A stretch of DNA of 64,000 nt from Rhizobium sp. RM. GTDB lineage: Bacteria > Pseudomonadota > Alphaproteobacteria > Rhizobiales > Rhizobiaceae. The first letter of the stretch is position 1. Each line of letters begins with the position of its first letter. The position numbers and the translations under genes are program-made. The notes below the pieces were generated by a model that searched no databases, was not told where the DNA came from, and saw nothing but the letters and a program-made list of their open reading frames with translations. The DNA lies in NCBI RefSeq assembly GCF_013390595.1, contig NZ_JACAWV010000002.1, positions 310,001-374,000 on the forward strand, given 5' to 3'. Shown here piece by piece: positions 53,803 through 63,820 of the stretch.

Positions 53803-55092
53803 TTAGCGCTTGGAAACCGGAACGTAGTCGCGCTTGCCGGCGCCCGTGTAGAGCTGGCGCGGACGGCCGATGCGCTGCTGCGGATCTTCGATCATTTCGT
53901 TCCACTGCGCGATCCAGCCAACGGTACGGGCCAGAGCGAACAGAACGGTGAACATGGTCGTGGGGAAGCCGAGAGCCTTCAGCGTAATGCCGGAGTAGAA
54001 GTCGACGTTCGGGTAGAGCTTCTTTTCGACGAAGTACGGATCAGACAGAGCGATCTTTTCCAGTTCCAGCGCGACCTGCATGATCGGATCGTCGGAGTTG
54101 CCGGTTGCTTCCAGCACTTCGTACATCGTCTTCTGCATGATCTTGGCGCGCGGGTCGTAGTTCTTGTAGACGCGGTGACCAAAGCCCATCAGGCGGAACG
54201 GATCGTTCTTGTCCTTGGCGCGGGCAATGTACTCAGGAATACGGTCAACCGAGCCGATTTCGTTGAGCATGTTGAGCGCAGCTTCGTTCGCGCCACCATG
54301 TGCCGGGCCCCAGAGGCAGGCAATGCCAGCCGCGATACAGGCAAACGGGTTTGCACCCGAAGAACCGGCAAGACGAACCGTCGAGGTGGACGCGTTCTGC
54401 TCGTGATCAGCGTGCAGGATGAAGATGCGATCCATGGCGCGGGCCAGAACCGGATCAACCTTGTATTCTTCGCACGGTACGGCAAAGCACATGTGCAGGA
54501 AGTTGGAGGCGTAATCCAGATCGTTCTTCGGGTAAACGAAGGGCTGACCGATATGGTACTTGTAAGCCATGGCAGCGATCGTTGGCATCTTGGCGATCAT
54601 GCGCAGCGAAGCGACCATGCGCTGATGCGGATCGGTGATGTCGGTCGAGTCGTGGTAGAAGGCCGAGAGCGCGCCAACGGTACCGCACATGACGGCCATC
54701 GGGTGTGCGTCACGACGGTAGCCGGTGAAGAATCGGCTCATCTGCTCATGCACCATGGTGTGGCGCGTTACGCGGGTGTCGAAGTCCTTCTTCTGTGCGG
54801 ATGTCGGCAGTTCGCCGTAAAGCAGCAGATAGCAGGTCTCGAGGAAGTCGCCCTGTTCGGCGAGCTGCTCGATCGGATAGCCCCGGTGAAGCAGAACGCC
54901 TTCGTCGCCGTCGATGTAGGTGATCTTGGATTCACAGGAGGCCGTGGACGTGAAACCCGGGTCGTAGGTGAAAGACCCTGTGTGTTTGTACAGCGTGCCG
55001 ATATCGACGACGTTTGGTCCGATCGTGCCTTCCCGTACCGGGAGTTCGACCTGTTTATCGCCAAGTGTCACTGTAGCGCTTTTTTCCGTCAT
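53803..55092 (-). CDS. gltA: citrate synthase
   Basis: Entry enzyme of the TCA cycle. 429 residues of the large hexameric type. The catalytic residues sit in HADHEQNAS (His), [12 protein letters not shown] (His) and [13 protein letters not shown], with Asp in the VDFYSG block. It opens with [19 protein letters not shown], typical of type II enzymes. It is monocistronic and divergent from comEC across 261 bases. Confidence 0.98.
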   Translation of the reverse strand: MTEKSATVTLGDKQVELPVREGTIGPNVVDIGTLYKHTGSFTYDPGFTSTASCESKITYIDGDEGVLLHRGYPIEQLAEQGDFLETCYLLLYGELPTSAQKKDFDTRVTRHTMVHEQMSRFFTGYRRDAHPMAVMCGTVGALSAFYHDSTDITDPHQRMVASLRMIAKMPTIAAMAYKYHIGQPFVYPKNDLDYASNFLHMCFAVPCEEYKVDPVLARAMDRIFILHADHEQNASTSTVRLAGSSGANPFACIAAGIACLWGPAHGGANEAALNMLNEIGSVDRIPEYIARAKDKNDPFRLMGFGHRVYKNYDPRAKIMQKTMYEVLEATGNSDDPIMQVALELEKIALSDPYFVEKKLYPNVDFYSGITLKALGFPTTMFTVLFALARTVGWIAQWNEMIEDPQQRIGRPRQLYTGAGKRDYVPVSKR

Positions 55093-55353
55093 ACTGATCC
55101 TCCGAAAACATGCGGGTGGGGGCGCTGGGAAGCGCCCCGCGGTTAAGCGTCTGATGATTAGCTATATGATCCTTGCGCCAATGCCAAGCTATTCAAAGGT
55201 CAAATTGTGCATTGCAGTAAACCTGTTGCGCGCCTTCGTGCAGTTGGGTGAAGAGCCGATTAAATATCTCTGAACGACCCGTTAAAGCAAAAGATTGCAA
55301 TCGTTAGCGATGAGCTGCACACTCCCTTTCAGTCCGGCAGGGGGCAGCACGGA

Positions 55354-57849
55354 TTGACCAGTCAAGGGGAAAAACAGCATTTCGGATATGCTGAAACGAT
55401 GCAGGGTTCAGCTCCCGGCACGGCGGAGATTTTGTCGCCGTTAAGGCGCTCGACAGACGCCACCGCTGAGGCCGTGACGACAGCATTTCGTCGCCGCGAC
55501 CGCACGGCCAGAATCACCAGAAAATTCGCGGTTTCCGTTGAACACGAACGCGCCTTCGCCACCGAATTTCTTTTCATTCCTGTCTTTATCAGCGCTGGCG
55601 CGGTTTTATGGTTTTCCTCTGCTGAGTCCCCGTCATCCATTTTCGTGGCGCTGTTTTTCATTGTTGCGGCTGCATTGGCGCTTCTGCTTCGTCACCGCGC
55701 CGGCTGGACGGCGAAGATATGTGCATTCGGCGCATTTACGCTGCTCGGCATGCTGCTTGCGGATCTCGAAACGCGCCGTGCCGCAACCGTCATGCTCGAT
55801 ACGCCGGTTACCACGACCATCACCGGAACGGTCGAGCGCCGGGAGGTCGATGCGCGCGGATACTGGCGTTACCTGATCGCCGTATCGGCAACCGAGGGTC
55901 CGACCTTGTCCCGACCGCCGGAAAAGGTCTCGGTGCTATCCCGCAGCAAGGGAGAAGCGATTGCCGTTGGCGGCATCATCGAGGGCAAGGCACGGCTTTC
56001 GCCGCCCTCGGGCCCGGCTCTGCCCGGACTGAACGATTTCGCCTTCGCCTCCTATTTTCGAGGCATCGGCGCCACGGGCTTCTTTTATAGCGCACCGAAA
56101 GCGGTGTCGCTTGCCGGTGATGCCGGTGAGAAACCGCAGAGCTGGCTGAAAGATGCCGGCACCTGGCTCTATCTTTTAAGAAGTGCCATTGCCGAACGTG
56201 TCCGCTCCGTTATCGGCGGAGATGCCGGTGCTTTCGCGGCGTCCATCATCACGGATGAAAGAAGCGCCATATCCGCCGATACGATGGAGGCGTTGCGTGT
56301 CTCGGGCCTCGCTCACATCGTTGCCATATCCGGCCTCAACATGGCGCTGGCATCGGGCATATTCTTCGTTGGCCTGCGGATTGGTTTCAGCCTGTTCCCG
56401 GCCTTCGCGCAGCGCTGGCCCGTCAAGAAGATCGCTGCCTTCCTGGCGCTGCTGATGACGCTTGCCTATTACCTGATCTCCGGCTTTGCCGTTTCGGCGG
56501 AGCGCGCCTGGCTGATGATGTCGGTTCTGCTGATCGCCGTGCTGTTCGACAAGCCGGCGCTCAGCATGCGCAATGTCGCCTTGTCGGCCCTCATCATTCT
56601 GGCTTTTTCGCCATCGGAAGTCATGGGACCGAGTTTCCAGATGTCTTTTGCCGCAACCATCGCGCTGGTTTCGGCCTATGCCTTCTGGAGCCGTTGGCGG
56701 GTGGATCGCGAGCGGCTGTTCGTCGGTCAGAAACCGGCATGGATGAAGGTTAGTGAAGCGGCCATCGCCATTGTCGGCGGCGTGGTCGTAACGTCGTTGA
56801 TCGGCGGCCTGTCGACGGCTGTCTATTCCATCGAACATTTTCATCGTGTCACCACCTATGGACTTGCAGCAAACCTCGCCGCCATGCCTGTCATGTCGCT
56901 GATTGTCATGCCCTTCGGCCTGATTGGCATGCTGCTGATGCCCTTCGGGCTGGATGCGCCGTTCTTGAAGGTCATGGGCTATGGCATGGCCATGGTGATT
57001 GAAATCGCCACTGGCGTCGCCTCATGGGGTGGCAGTGCCGCAATCGGCCGCCAGCATGGCTGGTTTCTGGCGCTTTCCACGGCAGGGTTCCTGCTGCTCT
57101 CGCTGTTTCGCACGCGGCTTGCCCTGTCTGGCATTCCCTTGCTGTTGCTGGCTTTCGGCCTCTCTGTGGCCGAACATCGTGGCCCGAGGCCCGATCTGCT
57201 GATCTATGAGGATGGAACGCTGGTCGGGCTGGTTGGGGAGAGCGCGGTGGCGACGACCAAGACACGACCTTCCGGCTTTGTATATGACCAATGGTCCCGC
57301 GCCTTGCTGCTGCCGGAAAAAACCGTCTCACCGATCTTTCTCAAGACCGAGAAAAAGACGGAGGAGACCAATCCGCAGAGCGCCCAGCCGTCGAGGGAGA
57401 GCCGGCGCCTTTCCGATGAGCAAAGGGCGAAGGCGATTGAGGATATCGGCAAGGCGCTGGCCGCAGCGGGTCAGGGCTTTACCTGCCACAGAAGTCTCTG
57501 GTGTGCTGCCCGCAGCGCCAAGGGCCAGCGCATCGTCGTTCTCGAGGATACGTCGCTTACCGGGGCAGCCTGCGATATCGCCGATATCATCGTCACCAGC
57601 AGACGAACCTCATTCCAGCAGTGCCGTTCGGGCGCGGTGCTGTTCAGCCGCGATGTCCTGCGGCGCATCGGTTCCGTGGAAATTACGCTGTCTCATGAGA
57701 ATGAAAGCGGGCCGATTGCACGGTTGGCGACGGCTATGGCGGGCACGAACCGCGCCTGGAGCGAACACCGCTCCTATAATTGGAAAACCCGGTCGTTTGA
57801 CCGTGAGACATCTGAAACGATCGAGGAACTGGTTGCGGCGACGCCATAA
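55354..57849 (+). CDS. comEC: ComEC/Rec2-family DNA uptake-like membrane protein
   Basis: 831 residues from TTG 55354; ATG 55399 is an alternative start, 15 codons shorter, with a weak ribosome binding site. Parts: an N-terminal DUF4131-like domain with two to three helices, a soluble OB-like segment (TITGTVERREVDARGYW), and the Competence membrane domain with RVSGLAHIVAISGLNMALASG (about 313-333) and SAERAWLMMSVLL. The C-terminal region should hold the metallo-beta-lactamase-like domain, but I cannot find the HxHxDH metal motif, so nuclease activity is doubtful. No other competence genes are seen here. The name reflects family, not proven competence. Confidence 0.88.
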   Translation: MTSQGEKQHFGYAETMQGSAPGTAEILSPLRRSTDATAEAVTTAFRRRDRTARITRKFAVSVEHERAFATEFLFIPVFISAGAVLWFSSAESPSSIFVALFFIVAAALALLLRHRAGWTAKICAFGAFTLLGMLLADLETRRAATVMLDTPVTTTITGTVERREVDARGYWRYLIAVSATEGPTLSRPPEKVSVLSRSKGEAIAVGGIIEGKARLSPPSGPALPGLNDFAFASYFRGIGATGFFYSAPKAVSLAGDAGEKPQSWLKDAGTWLYLLRSAIAERVRSVIGGDAGAFAASIITDERSAISADTMEALRVSGLAHIVAISGLNMALASGIFFVGLRIGFSLFPAFAQRWPVKKIAAFLALLMTLAYYLISGFAVSAERAWLMMSVLLIAVLFDKPALSMRNVALSALIILAFSPSEVMGPSFQMSFAATIALVSAYAFWSRWRVDRERLFVGQKPAWMKVSEAAIAIVGGVVVTSLIGGLSTAVYSIEHFHRVTTYGLAANLAAMPVMSLIVMPFGLIGMLLMPFGLDAPFLKVMGYGMAMVIEIATGVASWGGSAAIGRQHGWFLALSTAGFLLLSLFRTRLALSGIPLLLLAFGLSVAEHRGPRPDLLIYEDGTLVGLVGESAVATTKTRPSGFVYDQWSRALLLPEKTVSPIFLKTEKKTEETNPQSAQPSRESRRLSDEQRAKAIEDIGKALAAAGQGFTCHRSLWCAARSAKGQRIVVLEDTSLTGAACDIADIIVTSRRTSFQQCRSGAVLFSRDVLRRIGSVEITLSHENESGPIARLATAMAGTNRAWSEHRSYNWKTRSFDRETSETIEELVAATP

Positions 57850-57874
57850 GGGCCGCCGCACCAATGACGATTTT

Positions 57875-58552
57875 TCAAGCCTGGCTGCGCAGATCGGCAA
57901 CCACGGTTGAGACGTCGCGTATCTCCTGTTCATGCGGTTCGTCGCGCCAGATTTCCTTCAGGCCGGCGTCGTACCAGTCGCGCATCGCCGGAAGGGCGAG
58001 AAGACGCTCCAGATAGGCTTTTGCCGCCGGTGAAAGGTCGGCGCCAAAGGACTGAAAACGGAACGCCACGGGTGAGAAGAAGGCGTCGACAGCGGTAAAC
58101 TCCGCACCGGCCAGATACGGGCCACCAAAGCGGGAGAGCCCTTCGCTCCACAGTGCATCGATCCGGGCAATATCCGCAGCAAGACCCTTGTTGTCCGGAT
58201 TGGGCGTGGCGCGGATGCCGACGCACATGGGGTAGAAATTGCGCAACGAGAAAAAGCCGGCATGCATTTCGCTGGCCGCCGACCGCGACCATGCGCGGGC
58301 GATGGCATCAGCGGCCCAGACGCCATCATGCCGTTCTGCCAGATATTCGACGATCGAAAGCGATTCCCACACCGTCGTCGTGCCATCCACCAGACACGGC
58401 ACCTTGCCGGTGGGCGAAAAGGTGGTGAAGGGCACATCCTGCCCGAACGGCACGAGCTTTTCGTTGAAGTCGATGCCCAGCGTGCGCATCAACACCCACG
58501 GTCGCAGCGACCAGGACGAGTAGTTCTTGTTGGCGATATAAAGATCGTACAT
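57875..58552 (-). CDS. glutathione S-transferase family protein
   Basis: 225 residues. The N-terminal thioredoxin-like domain has NKNYSSWSLRPWVLM, with Ser at the expected catalytic position, then TGKVPCLVDG (cis-Pro) and the ESLSIVEYLAE glutathione-binding motif; the C-terminal all-helical domain follows. The subgroup with YxxxNYSSWSLRPW is widespread in proteobacteria and generally uncharacterised. Upstream (58614-58630) lies an AT-rich inverted repeat GAATAT/ATATTC that may be part of its promoter. Convergent with comEC. Confidence 0.92.
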   Translation of the reverse strand: MYDLYIANKNYSSWSLRPWVLMRTLGIDFNEKLVPFGQDVPFTTFSPTGKVPCLVDGTTTVWESLSIVEYLAERHDGVWAADAIARAWSRSAASEMHAGFFSLRNFYPMCVGIRATPNPDNKGLAADIARIDALWSEGLSRFGGPYLAGAEFTAVDAFFSPVAFRFQSFGADLSPAAKAYLERLLALPAMRDWYDAGLKEIWRDEPHEQEIRDVSTVVADLRSQA

Positions 58553-59137
58553 GGCATGCTCCCCGATATGATCTGGCTTTCTTACGACCAGGATACACGC
58601 TTCGAATATCGAAAATATTCCATGGCTCCCATAAGCCGAAATGATGGGTCGGTTCGAAATGAGCCGTTACACCGGATCATGCAATCAGACCGGCACGCTG
58701 TCATCCAGCGAAGCAGGCCAGTTCAGGCGAAATCAGATCGTCTGATCCACGCGCTTCCTCTTCGTTCTCTCGCGCCAACAGATGCCGACCGGACTGGCTT
58801 GGCTTCTGTTGTGAAGGATCAACATCGCTCGACCAACGTTTTTCGCGGGAGCGCTCCGGCAGGCGGTGTCTCGTGAGACAAGAACGCAGCCTCACGATTT
58901 ATTCGGCAAGACTATTCAGCACCCGACCAATCTCTCGCCATCATGCCGAAGATTGTTTAGATCCCTGCCTAGATAAAGCCGATGCTCAAGAACCGGTTCC
59001 GCACCGTGCCTGTGTTTCAGCCTTTTACGGGCAGAGCGCAAAACGCCGCAAATGACACAATCCATTGTGTGACGCCCAAAAACAAAACCGCCAGCCAATG
59101 GCCAGCGGTTGAGGCGTCGATACAGATCGATGCGGCG
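58553..59137. other. intergenic region between gst and lexA
   Basis: 585 bases, the longest gap in the window. It contains the GAATAT-5-ATATTC inverted repeat near gst (58614-58630) and the lexA terminator at its right end. Open frames of 60-200 codons cross it on both strands, but they overlap one another and lack good ribosome binding sites or recognisable content. I found no tRNA-like fold. Confidence 0.45.
59080..59110 (-). terminator. terminator of lexA
   Basis: On the minus strand an 11-bp stem (59110-59100 with 59096-59086, two G-U pairs) with a 3-base loop, followed by TTTTGTTTTT. The G-U pairs work only in the minus-strand RNA. It starts 28 bases after the lexA stop. Confidence 0.85.
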
Positions 59138-59866
59138 TTAGTGATAACGCCGGATAAGGCCAACCAGCTTCCCCTGGATTTTAACCCGGTCAGGTCCGAA
59201 GATACGGGTTTCATAGGCCGGGTTTGCAGCCTCGAGCGCAATCGAAGCGCCCTTGCGGCGGAAGCGTTTCAGCGTTGCCTCTTCGTCATCCACCAGTGCC
59301 ACAACGATGTCGCCCGGATTGGCCGTGCTGCCATCGCGAATGATGACGGTATCGCCATCAAAGATACCGGCCTCGATCATCGAGTCGCCCTTGACCTCCA
59401 GCGCGTAGTGTTCGCCAGAACCCAGCATGTCCACAGGCACTGCCACGTCATGCGTGTTGTTCTGGATCGCCGAAATCGGCACACCGGCCGCGATACGGCC
59501 CATGACGGGAACATTGACCGCACCGGCAAAATCATTGCTTGCGGGTTTCAGCGATGGGGCAGGGGCTGGTTCAGGCGCCTTCGGCTTGCCAAGGCTGCCT
59601 TCGATAACGCTTGGCGAGAAGCCGCGTTGCGGTTTCAGGCCGGGCGAATAGGCCTCGGGCAGCTTGATGACTTCAAGCGCGCGCGCCCTGTTCGGTAGCC
59701 GGCGAATAAAACCGCGTTCTTCAAGCGCGGTAATCAACCGGTGGATACCGGATTTGGAAGCAAGATCGAGTGCATCCTTCATTTCATCGAAGGACGGCGG
59801 CACGCCGGATTCTTTCATTCGCTCATGAATGAAGAGAAGCAATTCCTGTTGTTTGCGCGTCAGCAT
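59138..59866 (-). CDS. lexA: SOS response repressor LexA
   Basis: 242 residues from ATG 59866. The N-terminal winged helix ([28 protein letters not shown]) binds SOS boxes. A Pro/Ala-rich linker leads to the S24 self-cleavage domain: cleavage bond Ala127-Gly128 in RIAAGVP, nucleophile Ser162 in [10 protein letters not shown], and Lys200 in EEATLKRF. RecA-bound DNA triggers cleavage. The gene is autoregulated: the SOS box lies 50 bases before its start. The start is chosen because it matches the typical MLTRKQ opening; the frame extends upstream through the operator and is not protein-like. Confidence 0.97.
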   Translation of the reverse strand: MLTRKQQELLLFIHERMKESGVPPSFDEMKDALDLASKSGIHRLITALEERGFIRRLPNRARALEVIKLPEAYSPGLKPQRGFSPSVIEGSLGKPKAPEPAPAPSLKPASNDFAGAVNVPVMGRIAAGVPISAIQNNTHDVAVPVDMLGSGEHYALEVKGDSMIEAGIFDGDTVIIRDGSTANPGDIVVALVDDEEATLKRFRRKGASIALEAANPAYETRIFGPDRVKIQGKLVGLIRRYH

Positions 59867-59915
59867 GAGGAAAACACCCTTGAGAATCGCATCGGAAAGT
59901 TGCGAAACAAATACA

Positions 59916-59945
59916 GAACGAACACTATATGTTCCATATGTGTTC
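59916..59945 (-). promoter_or_regulatory. LexA-binding SOS box of lexA
   Basis: On the plus strand GTTC-N7-GTTC (59931-59934 and 59942-59945), the alphaproteobacterial SOS box. Two GAAC tetramers (59916-59919, 59920-59923) extend it: 59920 with 59931 makes GAAC-N7-GTTC, an inverted arrangement sharing the middle half-site. Confidence 0.9.
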
Positions 59946-60082
59946 TGCAATCCCCTAAAATTTCGTGAAACTGCAATCGGTTATTTTGATGAGTGACGCG
60001 TTTTGTTCCGGTTGTGTGTTCCAGGCCCCCGAAACAGCGTTTCAGGCAGATTGATCCAGCTCCTAAAGCGCGTCACGCAATC

Positions 60083-60730
60083 TCACATCGGCCAGCGCAC
60101 CAAGGCTTCGCGGCCAGCTTCCGTCAAACCATAGACGCCCCGCTCAAGCCGTTCGAACCAGCCATAGACGTTCGATTGCAATATCTTGCCGGCATCGGGG
60201 GCGTTCAATTTCACGTCACGAAGCCGGAGCGGCCCTTCGGAGAGCGCTTTTGCACATCCCAGCGCCTGCTGGCGATAGGCTGTCATCTGCGGCATGCGTG
60301 TGCTGCCGCCAAGGACCGGATCACCCTTGCGTTTCTGGTGTTCGCGCATCAGCCGCGAGCGTCGTTTCGGGTTGGTGCGCGGCATCGGCGATACCGAACT
60401 GACGATGACACTGACATGACCGCCTTCGGAGACGGCAAGCATGCCAATTCCCAGCCGCCGGCAAAGATCGCGGTAACGCTTGTCGGTCTCGCGCCCTCGG
60501 CCACTGACAGACATTTTTGCCGCGATCCAGACTTCGTCGGATATCGCGGCACGATCGATCGCCTGAAGGATCAGCTCGAGATTGAAGGCGAGTTTCAGTT
60601 CGCACACCACCACCACAGGCGGATCATCGTCACTCAGTCCGACAAGGTCGCAGCCGCCGATTTCGCCCTTTATCGTATAGCCGGCTTTTTCAAGGAAGGC
60701 TTTCACAGGGTGGTAGAGGGAGGTTTCCAT
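60083..60730 (-). CDS. DUF2161 family protein (PD-(D/E)XK-like fold)
   Basis: 215 residues from ATG 60730; upstream extensions exist but lack the domain. The N-terminal half has a nuclease-like core: GEIGGCDLVGL, then VVVCELKLAFN (Asp and Glu-x-Lys of a possible PD-(D/E)XK site), and a RGRETDKRYRDL helix. The C-terminal half looks like a winged helix (VYGWFERLERGVYGLTEAGREALVRW). DUF2161 proteins are annotated as putative phosphodiesterases or nucleases without proof. It lies downstream of nothing on its strand, 216 bases from lexA, and has no SOS box that I can see. Confidence 0.75.
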   Translation of the reverse strand: METSLYHPVKAFLEKAGYTIKGEIGGCDLVGLSDDDPPVVVVCELKLAFNLELILQAIDRAAISDEVWIAAKMSVSGRGRETDKRYRDLCRRLGIGMLAVSEGGHVSVIVSSVSPMPRTNPKRRSRLMREHQKRKGDPVLGGSTRMPQMTAYRQQALGCAKALSEGPLRLRDVKLNAPDAGKILQSNVYGWFERLERGVYGLTEAGREALVRWPM

Positions 60731-61239
60731 GCCGGCACTCGGAAAAAAAGAATCGTCTGGCGACCATACAGCAAGACGGTGCTGGATCACGACACCCCTT
60801 GAAAACCGAGGGGCGCCACCTCATCTAGGGATCATCACCCGTTATCGATGGCTTGCAGCAGTGGTTTTCCGCGCGCGATGCTGTCCGGGTCTGCAAAGGG
60901 CGCTCTCCAGAAACGGATCGAGCGCCCTTTGTGTTTTACGCAACGGGTCTCGGTGGAAAAAGGCACAAGGATAAATCTCCGGGGATTGCCGCAACCCGCA
61001 GGCTTCGAATGAAAACGCTTACACCTTTTTTACGATCTTCTCAGCTTCCTACGTCCCTGGGTTGCCAAATGGCTGTGTCACGATATCTACGGCCCTGCTT
61101 TCGAGGGTCATGTGGACATGACCGGATCGTCTTGTGGGACAGAAGGCTCTTTGCCGCTCAAAGCATTTTTCTGAAATCGTGATGGATCGCTGCCAGTGTC
61201 TCCGCCGGGAGATATGGCGCGTGAGCGGGAAAATTTCGC
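60731..61239. other. intergenic region with a terminator-like hairpin
   Basis: 509 bases between two divergent genes. It contains a strong stem-loop (60895-60930) with a plus-strand T-run, although no plus-strand gene ends before it. The short hairpin CCCCT/AGGGG at 60795-60814 lies upstream of it. A small RNA is possible. Frames on the plus strand across the region are not convincing. Confidence 0.45.
60895..60937 (+). terminator. orphan terminator-like hairpin
   Basis: 11-bp perfect stem AAAGGGCGCTC (60895-60905) with GAGCGCCCTTT (60920-60930), 14-base loop, followed by GTGTTTT. It does not follow any recognised plus-strand gene. Confidence 0.6.
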
Positions 61240-61803
61240 ATGAAACGCATGAAATTCGCATTGATTCTGGGCCTGCTGGTTGCCACGGGATGCCAGACCG
61301 TGTCGCCCAATTCTCCGGAAGCTTTAAAGCGCGCCGAATATGACCGGCTGCTTTTGAACTCCACAGTCGCCAATTGCAAATTGATCGTGGAGCTTAATCA
61401 GAAGCGCAAGGCGCAGAACAAGGAGCCGACGCGGGACAACCAGTGCCCATATATCCTGAAGAACAACAATCTCAACGCCGGACCGCACGCCGCCAACTTC
61501 ATTCCCGACGTCGGCATCAACGGTATCCCGATCCCGCTCGGCAGTCTGGTGCGCCTCGCCGTTGTTGCAGACAGAAACCAGCGCGAAAAGAAAGCACTTG
61601 AAGCAACGTTGCCCGCCTGGGTCTCCGCTCAGGGCGAAACCGCCACGCACGTCTATCGCATCCTGCTGACGCAGGGCTTCAAGCCGGATGAGGTGGACGG
61701 ACTGAAGGGCAGCGGCAAGTTTGCCGATGCCGTGAGATCGGCCGCACCGTTTGTGCAGTTCGTCAAGGACAATCCTGACACGGTAAAAAGGGCGCAGGCT
61801 TAG
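61240..61803 (+). CDS. lipoprotein of unknown function
   Basis: 187 residues. The N-terminus is a type II signal with the lipobox around Cys18 (LLVATGCQT), so it is predicted to be lipid-anchored; Gln at +2 suggests the outer membrane by the usual rule. The mature protein has two further cysteines (VANCKL and DNQCPY) and a polar, Asn-rich middle region; helical at the end. I recognise no domain. ATG 61240 or ATG 61249 are both possible starts. It stands alone between two long gaps. Confidence 0.72.
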   Translation: MKRMKFALILGLLVATGCQTVSPNSPEALKRAEYDRLLLNSTVANCKLIVELNQKRKAQNKEPTRDNQCPYILKNNNLNAGPHAANFIPDVGINGIPIPLGSLVRLAVVADRNQREKKALEATLPAWVSAQGETATHVYRILLTQGFKPDEVDGLKGSGKFADAVRSAAPFVQFVKDNPDTVKRAQA

Positions 61804-62020
61804 TCCGCCCTTCGTTGTTTGACGGGTGGAGATGTCCATCAGGTCATCTCCATCCGCTCCCCGCCTGACATGCGGTTTTCGCATGTCAGGCGGTCTTGCT
61901 GCTCCCGGCCGCCGGTGCCGGTTACTACCATGATTTGCCAGCATTGTTGCTGATGTGCTTTGGTATGGTTCGGCGTGCTGTCTGACACGGGCGCTGATCT
62001 TGCCGGAGAGGGAGCTTGTC

Positions 62021-62902
62021 ATGGCAAAGCCTGTTGATGTCGACCATCTTGTCCTGCCCGTTGGCAACATTGAAACCGCATCACGACGGCTTTCCAGTCT
62101 CGGTTTTACGCTGGCCCCGCTGGCGCTCCATCCTTTCGGCACGCAAAACGCCTGCATCTTTTTCGAAGACGGCACCTATCTGGAGCCTCTCGCCATTGCT
62201 GACCCGGATAAGTATCGGGCGTCGGTTGAGACAGGCGATGTCTTTACCGGCAGGGATCAGGCTTTTCGGAACGCACATGGCAGCGATGGCTTTTCCGCGC
62301 TGGTCGCCAAAACCGACGATGCTCTGGCCGATCATCAGCGCTTTGTCGAAACCGGTATTTCGGCTGGCGATGTTTTCGATTTTTCCCGGCCGGTGACGTT
62401 GCCGGATGGGTCGCAAAGCGAAGCGTCTTTCCGGCTGGCTTTTGCGGCGGAGGGCACCGCGTCCGATTTCTTTTTCTTCGCCTGCCAGCGGGTCAAGGCC
62501 CTGCCGGGGGATCGCTCCGCGCTTGTGCGCCATGACAATGGTGTCATCGGTCTCGGCGAAATCCAGCTGGTGTCGGATGATCCTTCTGCGGCCGCGCCGC
62601 TTGTCGAGGCTGTCTTCCAGGTCGATCGCAAGGTGTCGCCGGATGGTGATGTTCTGTTCGAGGCCGGCAACGTCGATATATATGTTGCCTCGGACCTGAT
62701 GTCGCCATCGGCATCCGGTGTGGACGAAACTGGCGAAAGGAACGGGCTGCGCGGCGCAACCATCGTTTTTTCAACGGCAGATATCGCCGTGACAGAAGCG
62801 GTGCTTGCTGCTAATGGCGTTCCCCATATGAGAGAGGGTGCCCGTCTGATGGTACCCGCAGCACCCGGTCAAGGCGTCGCATTCGCCTTCGAGGAAAAAT
62901 GA
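62021..62902 (+). CDS. VOC-superfamily (glyoxalase-like) protein
   Basis: 293 residues from ATG 62021, with GGAG upstream. The opening [27 protein letters not shown] is a typical vicinal-oxygen-chelate beta-alpha-beta start with a metal-binding His (His10 in DHLVL), and a Glu ligand candidate in GTYLEPLAI. The length, with two tandem halves, fits the Glyoxalase_3-type domain. Its substrate is unknown. Its stop overlaps the kdsA start region (62899-62902), so the two genes are cotranscribed, although a role in Kdo synthesis is not expected. Confidence 0.85.
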   Translation: MAKPVDVDHLVLPVGNIETASRRLSSLGFTLAPLALHPFGTQNACIFFEDGTYLEPLAIADPDKYRASVETGDVFTGRDQAFRNAHGSDGFSALVAKTDDALADHQRFVETGISAGDVFDFSRPVTLPDGSQSEASFRLAFAAEGTASDFFFFACQRVKALPGDRSALVRHDNGVIGLGEIQLVSDDPSAAAPLVEAVFQVDRKVSPDGDVLFEAGNVDIYVASDLMSPSASGVDETGERNGLRGATIVFSTADIAVTEAVLAANGVPHMREGARLMVPAAPGQGVAFAFEEK

Positions 62903-63747
62903 TGAGCGTTACCAACAATCTCAAAGTCACCGCCGGAGACGGCGCCACCAAGGTGTCCTTCTGCAACACCGAGCGCTTCTCGCTGATTGCCGGTCCCTGC
63001 CAGATGGAAAGCCGCGATCATGCCTTCATGATTGCCGGCGTTCTGAAGGAACTGTGCGACAAGCTTGGTATTGGCCTCGTCTATAAATCTTCCTTCGACA
63101 AGGCAAACCGCACCTCGCTTTCGGGCAAGCGCGGCATCGGTCTGGATACGGCTATGGAGGTTTTTGCCGATCTGAAGAAGGAATTCGGTTTCCCGGTTCT
63201 GTCGGATATCCATACCGAAGAACAATGCGCCGAAGTGGCGAAGGTTGTCGATATTCTGCAGATTCCGGCCTTCCTCAGCCGTCAGACAGACCTTCTGGTC
63301 GCTGCGGCAAAGACCGGTCGCGTCATCAACGTCAAGAAGGGCCAGTTCCTGGCGCCCTGGGACATGAAGAACGTTCTCGCCAAGCTGAACGACAGCGGCA
63401 ATCCGAACGTGCTTCTGTGCGAGCGCGGCGCCTCCTTCGGTTACAACACGCTGGTATCGGACATGCGTTCGCTGCCGATCATGGCGTCGCTGGGCGCGCC
63501 GGTGGTGTTTGATGCCACGCACTCGGTTCAGCAGCCGGGCGGGCAGGGCGGTTCTTCCGGCGGCCAGCGTGAATTCGTCGAGACACTGGCGCGTGCGGCC
63601 GTTGCCGTTGGCGTCGCCGGTCTCTTCATCGAAACCCATGAAGACCCCGACAATGCGCCTTCCGATGGCCCGAACATGGTTCATCTGAAGGACATGCCGA
63701 AGCTTCTCGAAAAGCTTCTGGCTTTCGATTCCATCGCGAAAGCCTGA
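62902..63747 (+). CDS. kdsA: 3-deoxy-8-phosphooctulonate synthase
   Basis: Condenses phosphoenolpyruvate with arabinose-5-phosphate to Kdo-8-phosphate for the LPS inner core. 281 residues from ATG 62902 (GAGGA six bases upstream; ATG 62899 also possible). Conserved parts are [46 protein letters not shown] and [12 protein letters not shown] His rather than Asn and the presence of Cys-rich sites would mark the metal-dependent class, which I have not verified. It is placed just before eno, as in many rhizobia. Confidence 0.96.
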   Translation: MSVTNNLKVTAGDGATKVSFCNTERFSLIAGPCQMESRDHAFMIAGVLKELCDKLGIGLVYKSSFDKANRTSLSGKRGIGLDTAMEVFADLKKEFGFPVLSDIHTEEQCAEVAKVVDILQIPAFLSRQTDLLVAAAKTGRVINVKKGQFLAPWDMKNVLAKLNDSGNPNVLLCERGASFGYNTLVSDMRSLPIMASLGAPVVFDATHSVQQPGGQGGSSGGQREFVETLARAAVAVGVAGLFIETHEDPDNAPSDGPNMVHLKDMPKLLEKLLAFDSIAKA

Positions 63748-63820
63748 TGAAATCCTGCGAATTGCCGCATGTGATTTTTATGAGAAAGCAGTGCGCTGAT
63801 TTGGCGCACCGTCATTGTAA

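Noticed and set aside
58640-58670. tRNA-like GGTTCGAA element in the gst-lexA gap
   Set aside because: Only the T-arm-like sequence is present; no acceptor, D or anticodon arms can be folded around it.
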